A stretch of 9,149 nucleotides of DNA, taken from Nitrococcus sp. Its GTDB lineage: Bacteria > Pseudomonadota > Gammaproteobacteria > Nitrococcales > Nitrococcaceae. Below, piece after piece: positions 1 through 6,825 of this stretch (position 1 is the first letter of the stretch; the number at the start of each line of letters is the position of its first letter). The notes beneath the pieces were generated by a model that made no database searches, was not told the origin of the DNA, and worked only from the letters and a program-made list of their open reading frames with translations. The translations under genes and the position numbers were made by a program. Where the stretch lies: NCBI GenBank assembly GCA_030452365.1, contig JAKDMK010000063.1:1-9149 (forward strand), given 5' to 3'.

Positions 1-19
1 GAATAAATTCACATTGCAT

Positions 20-47
20 TGGACACGCCTGAAGTTTGCCTTATACT
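20..47 (+). promoter_or_regulatory. Possible sigma70-type promoter for the glycan genes
   Basis: A -35-like TGGACA (20-25) and a -10-like TATACT (42-47) are separated by 16 bases. Each matches the sigma70 consensus at 5 of 6 positions. They sit in the AT-rich first 190 bases of the window, which otherwise hold no convincing gene. Transcription would start near 54 and give a leader of about 195 bases before the deacetylase gene. The assignment rests on motif matching alone, and AT-rich DNA produces such matches by chance. Confidence 0.25.
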
Positions 48-250
48 GGACGTTATACGACAATCTTTGTTCCAAAGAAGCTGTTGAAAAATCTAACATT
101 TTGTCTAAACAGCGTGCTGCCCGCCGAGCGACAGGCCTCATGTACCCCCCTTGGCGACCTAAACCGATAAATTTAGGGCACTTACTCGTAAATGCGCTGT
201 TGGGCGCGAGCGTATTGTGAGAACTGCCAGCGCACCAGGGAGCAACGCCA

Positions 251-946
251 ATGTTCGATCTCTCCACCATTCGATCTGCTCTTCTCATCGCCCCCCATGC
301 GGACGACGAGGCGCTCGGCGCCGGTGGACTCCTTGCCCGTCTTGCCGATGCGGGGTGCAGAAGCCGAGTGCTGTTCATGGCGGTCGATGGCTTCCATCAC
401 TACGGCCGCGACACCGAAACGTCCCTGCAACAGCGGTTGGATGAGATTGAAGCCGTAAGCGAATTGCTCGGCTTTGAGTCAAAGGTGGTCTATGGAGGTG
501 AAGATCTAATCGAGAAGCTGGACACGCTCCCGCAGCGCGATCTCGTCGACTGCTTCGAACGAGAGATCGACGAGCTCCGGCCCGAGTTGGTTCTTTTGCC
601 ACACGGAGAAGATTACGATCAGGACCATCGCGCCTGCTTCCAGGCGGGCCTCGCCGCCACGCGGCCCATCCCCGTGAAGCTCGGCAAGCATCTTGCCAAG
701 CTGGTTGTCACGTACGAATTCCCGAAACTCTCGTGGACATTGACGCAGTTCCGGCCGTCATTGTATGTTGACATCGCTAGCGGCATTGATCGTAAGCTGG
801 AATCGATTCGACTCTACCGATCCGTGCTGCGCTGCGCACCGGATGTTCGCAGCCCGGAGATTGCTCGGCACCTTGCAACACTCCGAGGTTCCGCCATCGG
901 GGCTGAGTATGCCGAAGGGTTCCAGATTTTGCGCTGTATCGTCTGA
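251..946 (+). CDS. PIG-L / LmbE family zinc-dependent N-deacetylase
   Basis: This 231-residue protein belongs to the PIG-L (LmbE-like) family, whose members remove N-acetyl groups from GlcNAc-containing substrates using a metal ion. The family signature PHADDE is at residues 15-20, in the usual place after the first beta strand, and supplies metal ligands and the catalytic aspartate. A second ligand is probably H126 in DQDHRA. The C-terminal GAEYAEGFQILR (217-228) is the usual family ending, so the protein looks complete. There is no signal peptide, so it should be cytoplasmic. An AGGGAG ribosome-binding site lies 8 bases before the ATG. An epimerase gene follows on the same strand 223 bases later, which suggests modification of a nucleotide sugar or lipid-linked sugar for a surface glycan. 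The exact substrate cannot be told from sequence. Confidence 0.9.
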   Translation: MFDLSTIRSALLIAPHADDEALGAGGLLARLADAGCRSRVLFMAVDGFHHYGRDTETSLQQRLDEIEAVSELLGFESKVVYGGEDLIEKLDTLPQRDLVDCFEREIDELRPELVLLPHGEDYDQDHRACFQAGLAATRPIPVKLGKHLAKLVVTYEFPKLSWTLTQFRPSLYVDIASGIDRKLESIRLYRSVLRCAPDVRSPEIARHLATLRGSAIGAEYAEGFQILRCIV

Positions 947-1023
947 TTGGATAATGTGGGCCGTGAGTAGCTACCGGCGAAAAGTCGACCCGATGGTTTC
1001 GAGAAAGAGTTTCCGAACTATCC

Positions 1024-1155
1024 ATGAAAGTAGCTGTCACACCCTCAAGTAACTTCGCCGTGCCCGGCGGGGGCGATCAACGTGCTTACGGCCGCGGCCG
1101 TAGGCACCATCGGTCGGTAAAGGTTGACCACAACTCGAAAGAAACATTCGCTTGA
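1024..1155 (+). CDS. Doubtful 43-residue ORF, possibly a gene-start remnant
   Basis: This short ATG-initiated frame lies between the deacetylase and epimerase genes. The first 18 or so residues (MKVAVTPSSNFAVPGGGDQ) resemble the beta-strand and glycine-rich start of GT4-type glycosyltransferases. After that the frame becomes arginine- and histidine-rich and does not look like a folded protein. The change coincides with the 26-bp palindrome at 1082-1107. Only a weak AGAAAGAG-like ribosome site lies upstream, at a long distance. It could be the 5' stub of a deleted glycosyltransferase, or chance. I do not assign a function. Confidence 0.2.
   Translation: MKVAVTPSSNFAVPGGGDQRAYGRGRRHHRSVKVDHNSKETFA
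1056..1069. repeat. Short GC hairpin CGCCG-tgcc-CGGCG
   Basis: A perfect 5-bp stem with a 4-base loop lies 12 bases before the larger palindrome at 1082-1107. Together they make the spacer between the deacetylase and epimerase genes highly structured. On its own it is short enough to occur by chance in GC-rich DNA. Confidence 0.4.
1082..1107. repeat. 26-bp near-perfect palindrome between glycan genes
   Basis: The arms meet with no spacer. GTGC, then one mismatched base (T), then TACGGCCG are mirrored by CGGCCGTA, one base (G), then GCAC. Twelve of 13 positions pair, and the odd one would be a G-U wobble in RNA. The symmetry suits either a dimeric protein-binding site or a strong RNA hairpin. 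No T-tract follows, so a classical rho-independent terminator is unlikely. It lies 63 bases before the epimerase ATG, where it could affect expression of that gene. Confidence 0.6.
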
Positions 1156-1196
1156 ACGGGAACATTGACATGAAAAGAAACATTGCCAGCAACGGG
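1143..1196 (+). repeat. Three degenerate 18-bp tandem repeats over the epimerase start
   Basis: AACATT recurs exactly every 18 bases at 1143, 1161 and 1179. Units 1 and 3 also share the ending AACGGG. Units 1 and 3 agree at 13 of 18 positions, and units 1 and 2 at 12. An 11-base identical repeat, AAAGAAACATT, occurs at 1138-1148 and 1174-1184. The array crosses the ATG at 1170, and its last part encodes the non-conserved N-terminal residues of the epimerase. It may be an old local duplication that set the N-terminus, or a phased regulatory site. Confidence 0.45.
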
Positions 1197-2243
1197 GTGC
1201 AACGGTCGGGCGACCGGGTGTTGATTACGGGAGGACTGGGCTTCATCGGCGCGGTTATCACCGAGGACTTTCTTCAAGCGGGTAGCCGGGTCCATATCGT
1301 CGACTCCATGGTGTCCAACGTCACGGATGGAAGCGAATTGGCGTCCCGCTATGCTGATCTGGACATCACGGAGATGTCCGTGTCGGACTTTCTCGCGGAT
1401 GGTCGCGGGCTAGGGCAGTACGATCTGATTGTACACGCGGCGAGCCACGTCGGGCCGGCGTCGATTCTCGACAACGAGGGGACCATTGCTCAAGACATCG
1501 TCCGCGACGTAGCACTCGTGGTGGAGGAGTGCTGCAAGGCCGGCGTTCCCCTCATCTATTTTTCCTCCGCGGAGGTCTATGGCAAGAGCGGTCTTCTCGT
1601 CGAGGCGGAGGACATTCGTGTTCCTCCTTACTACAACGCTCGAATCGAGTACGCTCTCGCGAAGCTGACCAGCGAAGCAATCGTGATGAACAGCCAAACG
1701 CGAGGCCTGCGATCGGTAATTATCCGGCCGTTCAACGTCGTCGGGCCTATGCAGAGCCGCGCCGGTGGATTTGTCATGCCCACGTTCGTTCAGCAGGCAC
1801 TTGGCGGCCAACCCATTACCGTGTTCGCCGGCGGAAAGCAGAAGCGAGCGTTCCTCGGAGCACGCGACTTCGCGCGCTTTTTGACGGAACACGTGACGGA
1901 CGAGGTGCTGAATAAGCCGCGTGTGTTCAACGTCGGCAATCCGAATAACGAGATATCGGTCGAGGAGTTGGCCCACCGCGTAAAGAACTTGCTCGGCAGC
2001 TCTTCGCCGATCGTCTACGTCGACGCGCGAGAGATCTACGGCCCTCGCTACTTCGAGGCAGAAAGCATCGAGAAACTGCCGCACCTCAAGAATGCGCGCG
2101 ATGTGGGCTGGGAACCGCGGCAGGAACTCGACGAAATCATTCGGGAGACGGCTGAGTATTACCGAAGCCACGAGGATACGCGCGGTGCGGACGCCCGCCA
2201 AGGCGAGAGCGAGCTGCGCGCCAAGCAGGGGGCAAGGAGCTAG
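1170..2243 (+). CDS. NAD-dependent sugar epimerase/dehydratase (extended SDR)
   Basis: This 357-residue protein is an extended short-chain dehydrogenase/reductase of the NAD-dependent epimerase/dehydratase family, acting on a nucleotide-activated sugar in the cytoplasm. The NAD-binding GGLGFIG is at residues 21-27. An aspartate follows the second strand (HIVDS, D46) and favours NAD over NADP. The catalytic Ser region SSAEVYG is at 132-138, the YxxxK pair is Y161/K165, and RPFNVVGP at 186-193 is the usual substrate-side motif. The length is complete. About 20 hydrophilic residues at the C-terminus go beyond the usual end. An in-frame TTG at 1152 could add six residues. I prefer the ATG at 1170, although neither has a strong ribosome site. 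UDP-glucose 4-epimerase, UDP-glucuronate decarboxylase and 4,6-dehydratase cannot be told apart here. With the deacetylase upstream it probably serves surface-glycan synthesis. Confidence 0.85.
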   Translation: MKRNIASNGVQRSGDRVLITGGLGFIGAVITEDFLQAGSRVHIVDSMVSNVTDGSELASRYADLDITEMSVSDFLADGRGLGQYDLIVHAASHVGPASILDNEGTIAQDIVRDVALVVEECCKAGVPLIYFSSAEVYGKSGLLVEAEDIRVPPYYNARIEYALAKLTSEAIVMNSQTRGLRSVIIRPFNVVGPMQSRAGGFVMPTFVQQALGGQPITVFAGGKQKRAFLGARDFARFLTEHVTDEVLNKPRVFNVGNPNNEISVEELAHRVKNLLGSSSPIVYVDAREIYGPRYFEAESIEKLPHLKNARDVGWEPRQELDEIIRETAEYYRSHEDTRGADARQGESELRAKQGARS

Positions 2244-2309
2244 GGGGCGCGGAACGGCCGGCCTGATATGGGGGGTCACGTAATCGATGCAGGAGGATGG
2301 TCGTGAAAC

Positions 2310-3428
2310 TCACGGCCGCCGCCCCTGCGCTGAATGCCGAGCAGTGGCTGCCTCATGCTCGTGTGCGTGATCTTTGGCGAACAGCATGTAGATCGCTGGC
2401 ACCACGAACAGGGTAAACAGCGTGCCGATGGTCATGCCGGTAGCGACCACCAAGCCAATGGAAAAGCGCGCCTGCGAGCCGGGGCCGGTGGCGATGATCA
2501 GTGGCACCACGGCAAGCACCAGCGCGGCGGTCGTCATCAGGATCGGGCGCAGCCGAATCGCGCTCGCCTGCTCGATGGCCTCGCGCTTGTCCAGACCTTC
2601 ACGTATCTGTAACTGGTTTGCGAACTCCACCATCAGAATGCCGTGCTTACTGATGACGCCGATCAGAGTGATCAGCCCGACCTGAGTGTAGATGTTGATG
2701 GTGCTGAAGCCCAGGGCGAGGAAGATCAGCGCGCCGGAGATGGACATCGGCACGGAAACCAGCATGATGAGCGGATCGCGAAACGACTCGAATTGCGCGG
2801 CAAGCACCAGATAAATCACGAGGATGGCAAGGAAGAACGTCAACACCAGCGTGCCGCCCTCCTGCACGAACTGCCTGGACTGACCCGCGTAATCCATACT
2901 GTAACCCAGCGGAAAGATTTCCGCGGCCTCGCGCTCGAGCAAGGATAGGGCCTCGCCCAAGGTTACACCGGGCGCGGGCACGGCGCTCAGGGTCGCGGCG
3001 TTCAACTGCTGGAACCGGTTGAGCTGCTGCGGCATGACCGTCGTTTCGAGCGTGACCAGCGTGGATAACGGCACCATCTCGCCACTTTCGGTGCGTACCT
3101 GATAGTGCTTGAGCTGATCGGGATTCAGGCGGAATGCGCGCTCGACCTACGGGATCACCTTGTAGGCTCGGCCTTGAATACTGAAGCGGTTGACGAAGCC
3201 GCCGCCCAGCATGGTGCCCAGATCAGCGGCAAGCTCGCGCATGTTCAGGCCCAGCGCGGCGGCCATGTCGCGGTCGATATGAATCTCGACTTGCGGACGG
3301 TTGTATTCGAGATCGAGATCGGTGAACAGAAACCGACCGCTACGATCGGCGCGTAATTGTAGCTCCCGTGCGATGTCGTAGATGCGCCGCGGCTCGTCGG
3401 TGGCGCCAATCACGAACTGCACCGGCAA
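2310..3428 (-). pseudogene. RND multidrug efflux pump (AcrB/MexF-like), C-terminal remnant
   Basis: Only about 372 codons of an inner-membrane RND pump of roughly 1,030-1,050 residues remain. They cover the end of the periplasmic porter region (from PVQFVIGATDEP) and the last five membrane helices, equivalent to AcrB TM8-TM12. Family motifs include LAAQFESFRDP, GVISKHGILMVEFANQ (TM10) and RLRPILMT before TM11. The ending at 2310 looks natural. The first two-thirds, including TM1-7 with the proton-relay helix TM4 and most of the drug-binding domain, are absent. The frame is also broken by TAG at 3147-3149, between KVIP and VERAF. The two halves are in the same frame, so one base change (CAG to TAG) explains the stop. 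It lies directly downstream of the truncated adaptor gene, with which it once formed an operon. It cannot make a working pump. Confidence 0.88.
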
Positions 3429-4348
3429 GCCGCCGGCGGCGGCTGCACTAGGAACACGGAATCGCCGTAGGGGTTGTAGGTGATCGCCGTCTGCGGCAGG
3501 GTCAGGACCTGCTCACGCTCGGGCAGCAGCACGGCCACGTCGCCGAACATTCCCGGGCGCAGCAGCCGCTCGTCGTTGCGCAGGATGGCGCGCAGATGAA
3601 AATTGCGCGTCGCGGGATCGACCTTCGGATTGATCGCGACGATGGCGCCGGGAAAGGCGTTCTCGGGATAGCTGTCGACGATGAAACGCACCCGCTGATC
3701 CTCGTCCACCCGAGGCAAGAACTGCTGGGGCAGGGCGAAATCCACGTAAATCGGCTCCAGCTTTTGCAGCGTGACGATGTCGTCTCCGGGCGTGAGATAT
3801 TCGCCGATATCGACCAGCCTCAGACCGAGCGTGCCGGTGAACGGCGCGTTCACGGTCTTTTTGTCGATCTGCGCCTGCTGGCTCGCGATCTGTGCCTGGA
3901 TGCTTTTGAACTGCGCGAGCGCCTCGTCCAGTGCCGCCTCGGAGGCAACGTTGGTCTCCGCCAGATGGCGCTGGCGGGCGAGCGCCGCGCGCGCGAGCGC
4001 TTCCTCTGCCCGCAGGCGGCTCAGCTCGGCCAGATCGACACCGGCAGCGAGCGTGATCAGCACGTCGCCCTGCTGCACGCGCGTACCGGATTCGAATTTG
4101 ATGGTTTCGACGCGGCCCGCGACCTCGGAAATCATGTCCACTCCCTGCACGGCGCGCAGCGTGCCGATAGCGGACAGTGTCGGCTGCCAGGTGGCCACTT
4201 CGGCCTTGGTGGCGGTCACCGTGACCGGTGGTGGCTCACTGTTGGCAAGCGCCTCGCCGACCTGGGCGCGCACAAAGGCCTTCCAGCCAAAGATACCCCC
4301 AAACACCAGGATCAAAGCGAGCACCATAAGGGTCATGTATTTTGCCAT
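3410..4348 (-). pseudogene. RND periplasmic adaptor (MFP, AcrA/MexE-like), C-terminally truncated
   Basis: This is the membrane-fusion protein of an RND efflux system, which normally bridges the inner-membrane pump and the outer-membrane channel. An N-terminal membrane anchor (about residues 5-24) precedes the first half of the lipoyl domain (about 55-100), the coiled-coil hairpin rich in Ala, Glu and Gln (about 105-165), the second lipoyl half (NAPFTGTLGLR) and the beta-barrel domain (PIYVDFALPQQ to RPGMFGDVAVLLPE). The protein then runs into AITYNPYGDSVFLVQ, the start of the membrane-proximal domain. There it shifts to ten foreign residues and stops. Family members are about 370-390 residues, so about 60-70 are missing. 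The last bases overlap the pump remnant in another frame. It may still be translated, but without its C-terminal domain and pump it should be inactive. Confidence 0.85.
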
Positions 4349-4389
4349 GCGCGGCGACTCGAGTTTTGCGGACTGCAGACGGAGGCGGA

Positions 4390-5400
4390 ATGAGCCGAAC
4401 CTCTTTACCGAAAAGAATGACCGAGATTGCGATCACGTTGCCTGGCGGCCCCGAGGTCTTGCAGCGGAGCACTGTGCCGGTGCCTGTGCCTGGCGCGGGT
4501 GAGCTGCTCGTTCGAGTCGAGGCGGCGGGCGTCAACCGGCCCGATGTGATCCAGCGCCTGGGGCGCTACCCGATGCCGCCCGGCGCGAATCCGACGCCGG
4601 GCCTGGAAATCGCCGGCCAAGTAGTCGCAATCGGCGATGGCGTCTCTGGATTTGCGCTCGGCGACGCGGTTTGCGGGCTGACCAACGGCGGCGGCTACGC
4701 AGAGTATTGCCTACTGCCGTTTGGCCAGACCTTGCCGCGCCCTCGAAATCTTGGACCGATCGAAACCGCCGCGGTTCCCGAGACCTTTTTCACCGTCTGG
4801 GCCAATCTGTTCCGGCTCGCGCGGGCCACGGCGGGCGACTACGTGCTGATTCATGGCGGTAGCAGCGGGATCGGCACAACCGCACTGATGCTCTGCCGGG
4901 AATTCGGCCTGCGTGCCTTTGCCACCGCAGGCAGCGAGCAGAAATGCGCCGCAATCCGCAGGCTGGGCGCGAAGGCCATAAATTACCGCGTTGAGGATTT
5001 CGCCCAAGCCGTGCTCCAGCTAACCGATGGCCGCGGCGTCGATATCATCCTCGATATCGTGGGCGGCTCCTATTTCGAGCGCAATATCGCCACCCTGGCC
5101 CGGGATGGAAGGCTGGTAATAATCGGTTTCCTCGGCGGCACCACGGCCGAGCGCGTGGATCTTCAGGCGCTCGTGCTCAATCGTGCGGTCGTGACCGGTT
5201 CCACCATGCGATCCCGCGGCGCCGAGGAGAAGGCCGCAATCGCCGCTGATCTTCGCGCCAAGGTGTGGCCGGCTCTGGCGGCGGGCCGTTGCCTGCCCAT
5301 CATTCACGCGGTTTTTCCACTCGCGCGCGCCGCGGAGGCGCATCGCTTGATGGAGGCAGGCGAGCATATCGGCAAGATCGTGCTCAAGGTTCCAGGATAG
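4390..5400 (+). CDS. NAD(P)H quinone oxidoreductase, PIG3/QorA-like zinc-independent MDR
   Basis: This 336-residue cytoplasmic enzyme is a medium-chain dehydrogenase/reductase of the quinone-oxidoreductase branch, which reduces quinones or related carbonyl compounds with NADPH. The N-terminal GroES-like domain shows GGPEVL, the [17 protein letters not shown] block (46-61) and [12 protein letters not shown] (71-82). The Rossmann domain has the cofactor loop [11 protein letters not shown] (155-165) and ends with [16 protein letters not shown] (270-276) is typical of the PIG3-like subgroup. The zinc-ligand cysteines of alcohol dehydrogenases are absent. The ATG at 4390 follows GGAGG (4381-4385) by 4 bases. 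The family more often begins at the next methionine, MTEIAIT (4417), so the true start could be there. It is divergent from the adaptor remnant and converges on dinB with a 2-bp gap. Confidence 0.9.
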   Translation: MSRTSLPKRMTEIAITLPGGPEVLQRSTVPVPVPGAGELLVRVEAAGVNRPDVIQRLGRYPMPPGANPTPGLEIAGQVVAIGDGVSGFALGDAVCGLTNGGGYAEYCLLPFGQTLPRPRNLGPIETAAVPETFFTVWANLFRLARATAGDYVLIHGGSSGIGTTALMLCREFGLRAFATAGSEQKCAAIRRLGAKAINYRVEDFAQAVLQLTDGRGVDIILDIVGGSYFERNIATLARDGRLVIIGFLGGTTAERVDLQALVLNRAVVTGSTMRSRGAEEKAAIAADLRAKVWPALAAGRCLPIIHAVFPLARAAEAHRLMEAGEHIGKIVLKVPG

Positions 5401-5402
5401 AC

Positions 5403-6485
5403 TTATTCTCTGCGGAAGAGATCGCCTTGTGCACCGAGCCGCTCAGCATCGAGTAGCCCGGACAAGCCGACACCGACCAGCCGGTAGAGTGTCTCTGCAG
5501 GCAGCGCAACGCGTTCGCGCAGTGTGCAAGCGATATCCGCAACATCAACAGCCGTGGTCGGCGGCGCGCGTAGCGTAAGGCTGCGAGTGAGCGTTCTGAA
5601 CCGCGAGGTCTTGAGCTTGAGCACAACGGTTCGCGCGACCCGCGCCGGCTGCTTCTGATAGGAGCGCCACGCCTTCTCGGAGAGCCTGCGGATATGCGGC
5701 TCGGTCTCGTCCAGCCGAAGATCACGCTCCAATGTATCTTCAGCCGATACCTGCAGCGCCGGGCGCTGCGTAATCACCGGATGCAGATCGATTCCTAAAG
5801 AGAGCTCATGCAGCCGGCGGCCCCACTGACCAAAGCGGCACTCCAGGGCGACCGGCGGCAACGTGCGCAACTCGCCTACCGTGGCGATCCCCATTGCCGC
5901 CAACCGTTTAGCCATGACCTTGCCGACGCCGGGAAGGTGGGAAACGGGAAGCGGGCCAAGGAAGGCTTCCACCTGCTGGGGTCGAACGACAAACAGGCCG
6001 TTTGGCTTGCGCCAATCCGAAGCGATTTTGGCCAAAAACTTGTTGGGAGCCACTCCGGCGGAGGCCGTGAGCAACAGCTCCTCCCGGATCGCGGCCCGGA
6101 TCGACTCGGCCACTCCGGTAGCACTGGCGATACCCTGCTTGTTGGAGGTGACATCCAGATACGCCTCATCAAGCGACAGCGGCTCTATTAAGTCGGTATG
6201 GCGAGAGCAGATCGCTCGAATTTGTTTTGATACCGCCTTGTAGCGCATAAAATCCGGTGCGATGAAAATTGCCCGCGGGCACAATCTCGCGGCTCGAACC
6301 GCGGGCATCGCAGATCGCACGCCAAACTTGCGCGCTTCGTAGCTCGCGGCGCATACCACCGAGCGCGCACCGCGCCAGGCAACGATAACGGGCTTCCCCT
6401 CCAGGCGTGGGTCGTCCCGCTGCTCGACTGACGCATAATAGGCATCCATGTCGATGTGAACGATTTTGCGTGCCGGGTCGTACAT
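5403..6485 (-). CDS. dinB: DNA polymerase IV (Y-family translesion polymerase)
   Basis: This complete 360-residue DinB is close to the 351 residues of the E. coli enzyme. It synthesises DNA past lesions in the cytoplasm with low fidelity and no proofreading. The catalytic acidic residues are visible: D12 in HIDMDAYY, and D106/E107 in SLDEAYLD. Y17 occupies the steric-gate position (Phe in E. coli) that excludes ribonucleotides. GVAPNKFLAKIASDWRKPNG (144-163) is the thumb-side signature, and LPGVGKVMAKRLAAMGI is the helix-hairpin-helix. A little-finger domain follows. The C-terminal QGDLF (353-357) fits the beta-clamp binding motif QLxLF. No clear Shine-Dalgarno precedes the ATG; a small GGTG-ttat-CACC inverted repeat (6491-6502) sits there instead. 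I see no convincing LexA box, so SOS control is not shown by the sequence. Confidence 0.96.
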   Translation of the reverse strand: MYDPARKIVHIDMDAYYASVEQRDDPRLEGKPVIVAWRGARSVVCAASYEARKFGVRSAMPAVRAARLCPRAIFIAPDFMRYKAVSKQIRAICSRHTDLIEPLSLDEAYLDVTSNKQGIASATGVAESIRAAIREELLLTASAGVAPNKFLAKIASDWRKPNGLFVVRPQQVEAFLGPLPVSHLPGVGKVMAKRLAAMGIATVGELRTLPPVALECRFGQWGRRLHELSLGIDLHPVITQRPALQVSAEDTLERDLRLDETEPHIRRLSEKAWRSYQKQPARVARTVVLKLKTSRFRTLTRSLTLRAPPTTAVDVADIACTLRERVALPAETLYRLVGVGLSGLLDAERLGAQGDLFRRE

Positions 6486-6579
6486 TAATCGGTGTTATCA
6501 CCTTCGCCCTCGTTGTACCCTTTGTATAGTTCTACATGAGGCAATGGCTGAAGCTCAACGTGGAATCTCGGCGATTCTT

Positions 6580-6612
6580 GTTCCACGCCGTTATCCCGGC
6601 GGAACCCGGGAT
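6580..6612. repeat. Overlapping, mutually exclusive hairpins; dispersed-repeat-like
   Basis: ATCCCGG (6593-6599) and CCGGGAT (6606-6612) form a perfect 7-bp stem with a 6-base loop. GTTCC-(ac)-GCCG (6580-6590) can instead pair with CGGCGGAAC (6597-6605), a 9-bp stem with a 2-base bulge. They share bases, so only one can form at a time. The ATCCCGG-N6-CCGGGAT layout, followed by CCATC, resembles the short intergenic repeats common in proteobacteria, such as neisserial dRS3 (ATTCCC-N8-GGGAAT). Membership in such a family is inferred from this layout. Confidence 0.45.
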
Positions 6613-6635
6613 CCATCTGGCTGTACCAAAATAGG

Positions 6636-6650
6636 AGAACCGCCGGTTCT
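6636..6650. repeat. Palindrome AGAACC-gcc-GGTTCT
   Basis: A perfect 6-bp inverted repeat with a 3-base spacer lies 23 bases after the dispersed-repeat-like hairpins. It could be a protein-binding half-site pair or part of the same intergenic element. Its function is unknown. Confidence 0.35.
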
Positions 6651-6696
6651 ACCGCGGAGGCAGGAGCAGTTTGACAGTCCCGGCAGTCCCATGAAG

Positions 6697-6737
6697 AACT
6701 CCCTCACGTGAGCCCCCAAGCATCACGAGAGGGAGTT
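6697..6737 (-). terminator. Long hairpin downstream of the outer-membrane protein gene
   Basis: AACTCCCTCACGTGA (6697-6711) pairs with TCACGAGAGGGAGTT (6723-6737) at 14 of 15 positions across an 11-base loop. On the minus strand the stem is followed by TTCTTC, a weak pyrimidine tract. It is 89 bases past the stop of the outer-membrane protein gene, so it may end that transcript before dinB. The plus-strand side also ends in GTTTCC. The lack of a true T-run makes terminator function uncertain, but the stem itself is clear. Confidence 0.5.
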
Positions 6738-6825
6738 TCCATGAGACAAGTTAGAAGTCTAAGCCGCAGTTGATCGGAGCGTAAGTACCATGTCGCGTTC
6801 ACTCCGAACTACGGCAAGAAGGCGA

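Larger units (their letters stand above)
6486..6825. other. 340-bp gene-free, hairpin-rich intergenic region
   Basis: The region lies between the 5' end of dinB and the 3' end of the outer-membrane protein gene. No frame here looks like a real protein. It holds at least three inverted-repeat structures within 160 bases (listed separately). It must also contain the dinB promoter, but no convincing -35/-10 pair stands out on the minus strand. Confidence 0.6.

Noticed and set aside
1410..2279. A 289-codon open frame on the minus strand opposite the epimerase
   Set aside because: The plus-strand frame has clear SDR motifs. The antisense frame is Arg/Leu/Ala-rich with no recognisable domain, as expected for a GC-rich shadow.
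2291..2405. A plus-strand frame starting after AGGAGG near 2291
   Set aside because: It starts just outside and then runs antisense into the natural C-terminus of the pump remnant. The product is short and unrecognisable, so the ribosome-site match is probably chance.
3596..4502. Two long plus-strand frames opposite the adaptor gene
   Set aside because: They are antisense to a clear adaptor sequence, have Ser/Ala/Arg-rich or Gln/His-rich composition, and show no family features.
5808..6243. Plus-strand frames of about 125 codons opposite dinB
   Set aside because: dinB is complete with all of its motifs on the minus strand, and these frames are shadows.
6515..6540. A possible LexA box (GTAGAACTATACAAA on the minus strand) upstream of dinB
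   Set aside because: It lacks the CTG-N10-CAG symmetry and does not match other LexA types I know well enough to call.
6466..6711. An 81-codon plus-strand frame in the dinB upstream region
   Set aside because: It runs through several inverted repeats, has low-complexity Arg/Pro/Gly content and no ribosome site, so the sequence looks intergenic.
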